A stretch of 64,000 nt of DNA from SAR202 cluster bacterium. GTDB taxonomy: Bacteria > Chloroflexota > Dehalococcoidia > UBA6926 > VFHL01. Shown here in pieces: positions 48,621 to 54,748 of this stretch. The notes beneath the pieces were generated by a model. It saw nothing but the letters and a program-made list of their open reading frames with translations, ran no database searches and was not told the DNA's origin. Numbering within the stretch: the first letter of the stretch is position 1; each line of letters opens with the position of its first letter. A program made the position numbers and the translations under genes. The stretch is taken from positions 136,671 to 200,670 of the forward strand of contig VFHL01000006.1 in assembly GCA_009392005.1 (NCBI GenBank), in the 5' to 3' direction.

Positions 48621-49106
48621 ATGAACACAAAACGCAAATGGCTTACCACCGCTTTACTTGCCCTTTTAACATTAGGCATCACAAGTGGATTTGTCCTTGC
48701 CCGGTCCAACACAGAAACAAAACTCGCCACTGCTGTTGAAAACGGAACACTCACACAAGAACAGGCCGACACAAAAATTAAACACTTCAACAATATGCGC
48801 TCAAAGATGGCTAAACCTTTCCCTCACAAACACAGGCCGACCCTAGAAGATGTCACTGCAAAACTCGCCACTGCTGTTGAAAACGGAACACTCACACAAG
48901 AACAGGCCGACACAAAAATTAAACACTTCAACAATATGCGCTCAAAGATGGCTAAACCTTTCCCTCACAAACACAGGCCGACCCTAGAAGATGTCACTGC
49001 AAAACTCGCCACCGCTGTTGAAAACGGAACACTCACACAAGAACAGGCCGATGAGAAACTCCAAATCTGGCAAGAAAAAGATTTTAATCCCCAAAAAGCA
49101 CATTGA
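48621..49106 (+). CDS. secreted protein with tandem 47-residue repeats
   Basis: A 161-residue protein with a Sec signal peptide (residues 1-28, ending VLARS). It has two identical 47-residue units and a partial third. Each unit has a helical KLATAVENGTLTQEQAD segment, like the TxEQAD motif of DUF2680-type proteins, plus a basic His/Pro region (PFPHKHRP). Function unknown. A CpxP/Spy-like or metal-binding extracytoplasmic role is conceivable because it sits 58 nt upstream of a two-component system. AAAAGGAACG precedes the ATG. Confidence 0.8.
   Translation: MNTKRKWLTTALLALLTLGITSGFVLARSNTETKLATAVENGTLTQEQADTKIKHFNNMRSKMAKPFPHKHRPTLEDVTAKLATAVENGTLTQEQADTKIKHFNNMRSKMAKPFPHKHRPTLEDVTAKLATAVENGTLTQEQADEKLQIWQEKDFNPQKAH
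48721..49051 (+). repeat. 141-bp in-frame tandem repeat (2.3 copies)
   Basis: Units begin at 48721, 48862 and 49003. The first two are identical base for base over 141 bp. The third matches for about 48 bp with one silent change (ACT to ACC), then diverges. Perfect identity implies very recent duplication or ongoing slippage. Confidence 0.92.
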
Positions 49107-49164
49107 GTCTACGCAGATGCGTCTTGGGCGACCAATGTGGTAAGAGAAGAATGAGGTTTTAGCA

Positions 49165-49854
49165 TTGGCAAGCACCGTACTAATAGTAGAAGATGATCCT
49201 CATACTGCTAAGATTGTAGAACTATATCTGAATCGCGACGGTCACAAGGTAATCGCAACCGGGGACGGTACACGTGGCCTCGATTTAGCACGGCAGATCA
49301 ATCCCGATCTCATCGTACTCGATGTCATGTTGCCTAACATGAACGGAATTGAAATCTGTCGAATTCTTCGGCTTGAGTCTGACGTTGCAATCGTGATGTT
49401 AACTGCACGAGTTGAAGAGAATGACCGCCTGGCTGGTTTAGATATTGGCGCTGACGATTATGTGACGAAACCTTTTAGCCCTAAGGAATTGGCTGCCCGA
49501 ATTCGCGCTGTTTTACGTCGAACAAAAAACGATGCTTTACGAAACGGACCCGACGAACTCAAATACGAAAATATTACGATCAATATTTCGGACCACAGCG
49601 TGGAGATCAATGGCGATTCGATCCAATTGACACCCACAGAATTTCGCCTTCTTGTTATGTTTCTGAAAAATCCTGCACGTGTCTTGTCACGTGAGCAAAT
49701 TATAAGTGAAGTTTTTGGCTACGATTTTGATGGCTATGATCGAACAGTAGATGTTCATGTTTCCAACTTACGCCGAAAACTTGAATTACATGGAACTTTA
49801 GACAATATCTTACAGACAGCTTACGGTGTGGGGTATAAATTTGGCCATGCGTGA
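49165..49854 (+). CDS. OmpR/PhoB-family response regulator
   Basis: A 229-residue regulator with receiver domain (acidic pocket ED-D10/11, phospho-acceptor Asp53 in LIVLDVMLP, conserved Lys in VTKPFSP near 103) and a winged-helix effector (TPTEFRLLVMFLKNP, then YDRTVDVHVSNLRRKL). It starts at TTG with GAGG about 9 nt upstream. It overlaps the histidine kinase gene by 8 nt. It may control the repeat-protein gene immediately upstream. Confidence 0.93.
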   Translation: MASTVLIVEDDPHTAKIVELYLNRDGHKVIATGDGTRGLDLARQINPDLIVLDVMLPNMNGIEICRILRLESDVAIVMLTARVEENDRLAGLDIGADDYVTKPFSPKELAARIRAVLRRTKNDALRNGPDELKYENITINISDHSVEINGDSIQLTPTEFRLLVMFLKNPARVLSREQIISEVFGYDFDGYDRTVDVHVSNLRRKLELHGTLDNILQTAYGVGYKFGHA

Positions 49855-51211
49855 ATGGTTTTTCAGCCTGCAATTTCGTCTAATCACAGCATTCACTTTA
49901 GTTCTCGCTATCGCGCTTTTTAGCGTAAGTATATATGTCGGTCACCAAGCTAAACAAAATGTTCAACGACTTGAATCGGAATTCCAATTAGCACGCGAAG
50001 AACGGGTGCAAGAATTTGTTTCTAGTCTGTATTTAAAAAGCCAAAAATTGTCTGACATCCAACAAACACTTCAAAAAGCTCACCCCTTATTCAAAGAACG
50101 TGTAATAATTCGTGACCGCAATGGAGTCATACTTGCTGATTCACAATATGGCATTAACCGTCGCATTTCCTCCAACAGTAATCGCCTTCTCAATCTCTTG
50201 ATTATCGATGAAAAGATCGAAATTGACCGTGCTACAGCACGACTCCAAGAGGCCTCACAACAAGCGTCTTTCAGCGACCCAGGTTTTTCACGACTATTGG
50301 CAGCAGTAAACAGATCACTTTTATGGGCAGGAATTGCAGCAGGATCAGGGGGGATTTTATTGATCTCCCTTATTTCTCAGCGCATTCTGCAACCGATTCG
50401 TAGATTAGGTACTGCCTCACGAAACCTCGGCAGCGGTGATCTAACACAACGAGTGTCCCCATCAACAATTGGAGAACTTGGCGAACTCGGGCGAACATTT
50501 AATTCCATGGCCACAAATCTTCAGATGGCGGAACAGCAACGACAAGATTTAGCCGCCGATATCGCTCACGAATTACGCACACCGCTCTCTAACGTCCGCG
50601 GTTACGTAGAGGCAATAAAAGATGGTCTTACAGAACCCGATGCTCCAACGATTGACATTATTCATCAACAAATTCTGCACTTGAATCGTTTAATCGAGGA
50701 TCTTCGATTACTTGCCTTAGCGGAAGCGGGCGCGCTTAAGCTTGCTTTAGGTGAAACTGATATTGAGCTGATTCTGTCTCAATCAATCGACGCCATTTTG
50801 CCGCGAGCCCAGTTAAGCAATATTGTAGTTGATTTAATGCAACCAACTGATTTACCAAGAACCTCCGGTGACGAGACGCGTATCAGACAAATCATCACTA
50901 ATCTTTTGGAAAATGCCCTCACACATACACCCAATGAGGGAAAGATTACCGTCAGCAGCAGTGTGACCCAAACAAATTTCATCCGCATTGAAATCACAAA
51001 CACCGGCCCTAGTATATCTGAAGAAGATTTGGCCCAGATTTTCGAGAGATTCTATCGCACCGATCCATCGCGCAGTCGCTCAACCGGTGGGACAGGCCTA
51101 GGACTCACAATCGTCAAACAATTAGTTGAACTGCATGGTGGTACAGTTGTTGCGGAAAACGCTTCGGACAACACAATCATTTTCATCATCGAATTGCCTA
51201 TTTCACCCTAA
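49847..51211 (+). CDS. HAMP-domain sensor histidine kinase
   Basis: A membrane kinase of 454 residues when started at the ATG inside the RR stop region (MREWFF); the GTG at 49826 is less likely. It has TM1 near the N terminus, an extracytoplasmic sensor of about 120 residues with a coiled-coil start, TM2 (about 155-180), a HAMP domain, an H-box (DIAHELRTPLSN), an N-box (NLLENALTHTP) and G-boxes (FERFYRTDPSRS, GGTGLGLTIVKQL). It phosphorylates the adjacent regulator. The signal sensed is unknown. Confidence 0.93.
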   Translation: MREWFFSLQFRLITAFTLVLAIALFSVSIYVGHQAKQNVQRLESEFQLAREERVQEFVSSLYLKSQKLSDIQQTLQKAHPLFKERVIIRDRNGVILADSQYGINRRISSNSNRLLNLLIIDEKIEIDRATARLQEASQQASFSDPGFSRLLAAVNRSLLWAGIAAGSGGILLISLISQRILQPIRRLGTASRNLGSGDLTQRVSPSTIGELGELGRTFNSMATNLQMAEQQRQDLAADIAHELRTPLSNVRGYVEAIKDGLTEPDAPTIDIIHQQILHLNRLIEDLRLLALAEAGALKLALGETDIELILSQSIDAILPRAQLSNIVVDLMQPTDLPRTSGDETRIRQIITNLLENALTHTPNEGKITVSSSVTQTNFIRIEITNTGPSISEEDLAQIFERFYRTDPSRSRSTGGTGLGLTIVKQLVELHGGTVVAENASDNTIIFIIELPISP

Positions 51212-51230
51212 AGCATCCACGGTGTAGAAA

Positions 51231-52142
51231 TTACATCCGGGTTATCTCATCTTCATTAACGATTAATGTCTCAACAGGAAGATGAAATGCTTTCGCTATT
51301 TTAAGAATCGCTCCAAATGTAACGTTTTGTTTCCCATTTTCTACTGCACTAATATATGTACGATCCAGTTCAGCCTCGTTCGCTAATTGTTGTTGTGTCC
51401 AGCCAGTATCCTGTCGCAACGCAAGTATTCTCTGACCAAGCACTTGAAGATACTGGTCTAGAGATACGTTTCCCATCTTTTCCGCAACAAGCACTCGCGC
51501 ACTATGAATTGCACCAACGGCATCAAGAGCCGTTCCATCCGCTCCTACTTCTTGTGCTAATTCTGGGTTCTCACGAAACAAAGTCCCTCCCACCAGAATT
51601 TTTGGAGGAGTCGGCAAGTTGTGAATTGCGGAAACCATTTCCGCCAATCGGGACACAATGTCCGAATTCTTCATCGTTGCCGAAATCAGCACCAAATCAA
51701 TCACCCGATTCTCTAAAAACGATACCACCGCCTGTCGTGGAGTATTGGAACCCAAGTAATCGACAGCCCATCCATCAGCAATCAACAAATCAGCTACCAT
51801 CCGCGGACCAACATTGTGTGTTTCACCTTCTGCTGTCGTCACAAGAGCGCGGGCTCTTGGTGTAACAGATGGTTTGATATCCTGACGCAATCTAGCCATA
51901 TGATTTAATGTGATTTGCGTTGCAGCATGCTCATCCGCAATCCCTATCTCATCTGCATGCCACATCTCTCCGATCCGCACTTGAGCCGGAGAAAACAACT
52001 TAAGATACACATCAGCCATCGTCCAACGCATCCTCTGTAGCATATTTTCTACAATCTTTTCCGCCCGCGTGTAATCTCCTTTAAGCACGTAATCAATATA
52101 ATCTGCTACATAATCCCGCTCTTGCACTCGGTCTTCTTGCAT
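51231..52142 (-). CDS. CarH-like cobalamin-binding regulator with C-terminal XRE helix-turn-helix
   Basis: Domain order is a four-helix B12-capping domain, a B12-binding Rossmann domain, then an XRE-type HTH over the last 65 residues (GWTQQQLANEAELDRTYISA). The capping domain has W-H-x8-E-H (WHADEIGIADEH) and the Rossmann domain has ETHNVG. These match the Trp/His/Glu/His and lower-ligand His set of AdoCbl photoreceptor CarH. CarH has an N-terminal MerR-type HTH, so this architecture is swapped. Track start 52199 (TTG) has no ribosome site and overlaps a promoter; ATG 52142 is preferred. Likely a light- or B12-responsive repressor (inference). Confidence 0.85.
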   Translation of the reverse strand: MQEDRVQERDYVADYIDYVLKGDYTRAEKIVENMLQRMRWTMADVYLKLFSPAQVRIGEMWHADEIGIADEHAATQITLNHMARLRQDIKPSVTPRARALVTTAEGETHNVGPRMVADLLIADGWAVDYLGSNTPRQAVVSFLENRVIDLVLISATMKNSDIVSRLAEMVSAIHNLPTPPKILVGGTLFRENPELAQEVGADGTALDAVGAIHSARVLVAEKMGNVSLDQYLQVLGQRILALRQDTGWTQQQLANEAELDRTYISAVENGKQNVTFGAILKIAKAFHLPVETLIVNEDEITRM

Positions 52143-52180
52143 AATATGTCCCGCATCCTGGTTGATTTTGTAGGATATAC

Positions 52181-52209
52181 TTGACACCATATATCTCAAT
52201 TGTTATATA
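52181..52209 (+). promoter_or_regulatory. promoter divergent from the B12-XRE regulator
   Basis: TTGACA, a 17-nt spacer, TATATA, reading toward the selenoprotein gene. Predicted start is near 52216, leaving a leader of about 310 nt. Its -35 overlaps the left arm of the inverted repeat at 52183-52237. Confidence 0.6.
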
Positions 52210-52237
52210 TATATTACATCACTTTAGTATTGGTGTC
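52183..52237. promoter_or_regulatory. inverted repeat framing the promoter, candidate operator
   Basis: Arms GACACCA (52183-52189) and TGGTGTC (52231-52237) flank the TTGACA/TATATA promoter with 41 nt between them. The left arm overlaps the -35 and the right lies in the early transcribed region, fitting repression by a multimeric regulator such as the adjacent B12-XRE protein. Seven-base arms can occur by chance. Confidence 0.4.
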
Positions 52238-52298
52238 GTAATAAATCAACAAAACGTAAGGATACAACCCGGGAACAGGCCGATACAAATCAAACTTG

Positions 52299-52351
52299 CA
52301 ATCTCACCCGTGAGATTGGCAGCGTTGTGAATCTCCTCCACAAAACGCTGC
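52299..52351 (+). other. two adjacent stem-loops in the long leader of the selenoprotein gene
   Basis: Hairpin one is a perfect 8-bp stem CAATCTCA-CCCG-TGAGATTG (52299-52318). It is followed directly by an 8-bp stem GCAGCGTT/AACGCTGC (52319-52351) whose 17-nt loop contains CTCCTCC. Neither has a T tract. They may be an RNA regulatory leader or a small RNA. A further palindrome GTGGTAG-G-CTACCAC lies at 52492-52506, just before the ribosome site. Confidence 0.45.
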
Positions 52352-52529
52352 GTCCACGCCCAGGGTGCAGGATGCATAGCAGAGCACAAAATAACCCCTC
52401 CCTCTCACAGCGATCACTATGTGACCTGCCCCCCTGGTTTCCACGAAAACAACCACTTGTATAAAATAACCGTAATAGCCGCGTATCAATCGTGGTAGGC
52501 TACCACCAAAAGGAAAAAGGAGCAGAGTA

Positions 52530-52799
52530 ATGGCGGATCGTATTCCTCGTTTAGAAATCATCACATGTATTGAGTGAGAGTATTTTCCACAGGCCGCTTG
52601 GATAGCGACCGAAATGTTTATTGAATTCCGAAGTCAGATCGCTTTAACACTGACACCATCCCACCAATCAGGACAACTTGAAGTGCGTCTGAACGGGAAC
52701 ACGCTATTTGATCGCCAGGCAGAAGGTGACACGTTTCCAGATCTCGACAACGTGAATGGGTGGAAGCAAACAATCCGAAACACTCTTGATTTGTCGTGA
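52530..52799 (+). CDS. SelW-like Rdx-family selenoprotein (in-frame UGA read as selenocysteine)
   Basis: An 89-residue ORF that the six-frame track misses because TGA at 52575-52577 is in frame at residue 16. Read through, the N terminus is MADRIPRLEIITC-I-E-U, giving a CxxU redox motif after a beta strand. EYFPQAAW, GQLEVRLNGNTLFDRQAEG and FPDLDN then match the SelT/SelW/SelH (Rdx) thioredoxin-like fold. AAGGAG lies 8 nt before the ATG. A hairpin with GG in its apical loop follows the UGA. The family does thiol/selenol redox chemistry of unclear target. The alternative is a nonsense mutation, but the TGA falls exactly at the redox position. Confidence 0.85.
52592..52610 (+). promoter_or_regulatory. 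candidate bacterial SECIS hairpin
   Basis: Stem GGCCGC/GCGACC (five of six pairs) with loop TTGGATA. The GG in the apical loop lies 22 nt after the UGA, within the distance SelB-binding bacterial SECIS elements need. A smaller alternative stem TCCA/TGGA overlaps it. Confidence 0.55.
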
Positions 52800-52961
52800 A
52801 CACCAAAACCAACATGGCATTTGTACGCGACAATCTCTTAATTCGCAAACAAATCCGAGCAGTCGAAAATCCAGCTAAATTTTATTCTAGTGACGATGTA
52901 GATTACAATTGGCAGACAGAACAACTTGAGAAGGCTTTTTGCAAACCTTTCTCTTTTTCAC

Positions 52962-53038
52962 GGGCGGTTAGCTCAGTTGGTTAGAGCACCTGCTTTACAC
53001 GCAGGGGGTCAGAGGTTCGAGTCCTCTATCGCCCACCA
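52962..53038 (+). tRNA. tRNA-Val (anticodon TAC)
   Basis: Acceptor GGGCGGT/ATCGCCC, discriminator A, encoded CCA. The anticodon stem CCTGC/GCAGG encloses loop TTTACAC (TAC). T-loop TTCGAGT. Its 3' half and 34 nt of downstream sequence are duplicated at 54473-54554. Confidence 0.95.
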
Positions 53039-53072
53039 CTAATTTCGTATCTAAAAATCGGCTTTACCCCTC
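52991..53072 (+). repeat. attachment-like direct repeat, copy A (3' half of tRNA-Val plus flank)
   Basis: Runs from the anticodon loop of tRNA-Val through its 3' end and about 34 nt beyond. It matches copy B, 1482 bp downstream, with about five mismatches over 82 bp. tRNA 3' halves are the classical attB target of tyrosine integrases. Confidence 0.85.
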
Positions 53073-53229
53073 ATCAAATGATCATTTTTATTCACGTTTA
53101 CGGTAGTTTTTTACTGTAAATGTTAATCTGTTTTCTTTTTTCCTTAGCTTTTCGATAGCTCAACGCTGGTTAGAAAACGCCTAGCCTATTCTCTTATAAT
53201 AGACACAAAAGACCTGTTTCGAGATACGT

Positions 53230-53276
53230 GGAGGTTGATCGATGGGTAGAATGATCCAAGCTCTTCTTGCGTTGAC
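53230..53276 (+). repeat. shared gene-start leader, copy 1
   Basis: Ribosome site, start codon and first 32 coding bases (GGAGGTTGATCGATG onward) of the TPR gene. Identical at 41 of 47 positions with 59518-59564 in front of the HNH-nuclease gene, although the rest of the two proteins is unrelated. Confidence 0.85.
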
Positions 53277-54351
53277 TGTTCTGGTGATGGTCGGGGTATA
53301 TTTGTTCCAGGCCGCGAGTGAACAAGATGTTGATGCAACTGTAGAAGGACAAGCTGAAGCACCAATCGCTGCCGGTTCTGTCAAAGGACAAGAAGGACAG
53401 GGAACACGAGAGGCTGTAGCGACTCACTCAGAAATGCCTACATCTACGTCGGTACCACCGTCCCCTGCCCCAACATCGACTTCAGCCCTGGTTCCAATTG
53501 CGACACCAACGGCTAGGCCGAATTTGACAATTACCAACTCATTCTCGGAGCTACGTTGTAAGGGCCCGGCACAACTGACTAACCTCGCAGAGGACTATTT
53601 AGACAAAGGTGAGTACGATAACGTCATTGAAGTTACCACAGAATTCATTCGCTGTTATCAGGAACACGAATTTTACGACCCAGAGTATGCGCTTGACCCG
53701 CAGTTGCCGCGGAAGGCATTAGCTCACTTGAACCGGGGATCCGCATATCATTTTTTCGGGCGGTACGAACAGGCACTTGAGGATTTCAACGAACACCTTC
53801 GTAGGTATCCAAGCAGCTACCACGGACGCTCTAAACGAGGAATGACTTACTACTACCTCGGGCAATATGAACGGGCGATAGAGGATCTCAGCGAAGCTAT
53901 CCGGAATGATCGGGAGGATCCTCGATGGCCTTTTGGCTTTAGGGGGAATAGTGAACTTTTTCTGCATCGAGGAGATTCGCATTCGGGCCTCGGGCAACAT
54001 GATCGCGCGATTGAGGATTATAACGAAGCCATTCGGATGTACAGCGAAGCGATTCGGCTCGACCCACGGGACTCAAACTCATATGTCGACCGCGGGCTTT
54101 CGTACTCTAGACTCAGCCAGAACGACCGGGCGATTCAGGACTATGACGAGGCGATTCGACTAAACCCAGACTCCCCTAAAACATATATCTATCGCGCGGG
54201 TGCATACTATGATCTCGGCCAGTACGACCGGGCGATTCAGGACTATGACGAGGCGATTCGATTAGATCCAAACGATGAAACTACCGCTAATAATCGTAGC
54301 CTCGCATGCTCCATGCTGGCTGCTGCGCAGAAAAGTCAGTTTGGCTGCTAG
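53242..54351 (+). CDS. membrane-anchored TPR-repeat protein
   Basis: A 369-residue protein with an N-terminal hydrophobic anchor (residues 5-24), a Ser/Thr/Pro linker to about residue 92, then about six tetratricopeptide units (YYLGQYERAIEDLSEAIR, YSRLSQNDRAIQDYDEAIRLNP and so on). TPRs mediate protein-protein contacts; the partner is unknown. The last two units share a near-identical 34-bp stretch 102 bp apart, so they were duplicated recently. It has more CGG/CGC arginine codons than its neighbours. It lies entirely between the two tRNA-Val repeats. Confidence 0.87.
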   Translation: MGRMIQALLALTVLVMVGVYLFQAASEQDVDATVEGQAEAPIAAGSVKGQEGQGTREAVATHSEMPTSTSVPPSPAPTSTSALVPIATPTARPNLTITNSFSELRCKGPAQLTNLAEDYLDKGEYDNVIEVTTEFIRCYQEHEFYDPEYALDPQLPRKALAHLNRGSAYHFFGRYEQALEDFNEHLRRYPSSYHGRSKRGMTYYYLGQYERAIEDLSEAIRNDREDPRWPFGFRGNSELFLHRGDSHSGLGQHDRAIEDYNEAIRMYSEAIRLDPRDSNSYVDRGLSYSRLSQNDRAIQDYDEAIRLNPDSPKTYIYRAGAYYDLGQYDRAIQDYDEAIRLDPNDETTANNRSLACSMLAAAQKSQFGC

Positions 54352-54472
54352 AAAAGCTTGATCGATTTACTACAACAGTTGGGAGAGACAGTGAGTTACA
54401 ACATCAGACAAAACACATACAAACACCGAACACGGTGGAGGAGCGAGTTATCGGGAGAGACAACCGATCTTC

Positions 54473-54554
54473 TACTTTACACGCAGGGGGTCAGAGGTTC
54501 GAGTCCTCTATCGTCCACCACTAATTTCGTATCTAAAAAGTGGTTTTACCCCTC
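54473..54554 (+). repeat. attachment-like direct repeat, copy B (partial tRNA-Val)
   Basis: Second copy of the tRNA-Val 3' half and flank, from TACTTTACACGCAGGGGG through the ACCCCTC end. It lacks the 5' half, so it is not a functional tRNA, and one C-to-T change disrupts the acceptor stem (TCGTCCA). Confidence 0.85.
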
Positions 54555-54748
54555 GCTCCGTGATTTCCCACTATCGACTCTACCCCAACTTTGACCCCAA
54601 CCACGGCGTAATTCGGTCGTGCTTGAAAGAGTGTTTTTGATGACAAACGAGGGGATAGTGTTTACCCTTTGGTGCGTGACAATACACATCAATACGGTTG
54701 TTGGTGTCACGCCATCTGTCACACTTTTAGTGGAGAAGGGGGTCACTT

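Noticed and set aside
48721-49051. CRISPR-like repeat array
   Set aside because: The repeat is 141 bp, in frame inside a signal-peptide protein, with no spacers and no cas genes.
52200-52530. Cobalamin riboswitch upstream of the selenoprotein gene
   Set aside because: No B12-box (GCCACTG-like) or the conserved GG-rich core was found on either strand; the hairpins are of another kind.
52304-52564. Minus-strand ORF (86 aa) opposite the selenoprotein leader
   Set aside because: It overlaps the ribosome site and first codons of the selenoprotein gene on the other strand and has low-complexity composition; shadow ORF.
52530-52799. Pseudogene explanation for the interrupted Rdx gene
   Set aside because: The single in-frame TGA lies exactly at the CxxC/CxxU position, the rest of the frame is intact and a SECIS-like hairpin follows; selenocysteine is the better explanation.
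52796-52984. ORF running into tRNA-Val(TAC)
   Set aside because: It extends into the mature tRNA and has no motif; not a gene.
54473-54554. Second tRNA-Val gene
   Set aside because: Only the 3' half is present and the acceptor strand carries a mutation, so it is a repeat/attachment remnant, not a tRNA.
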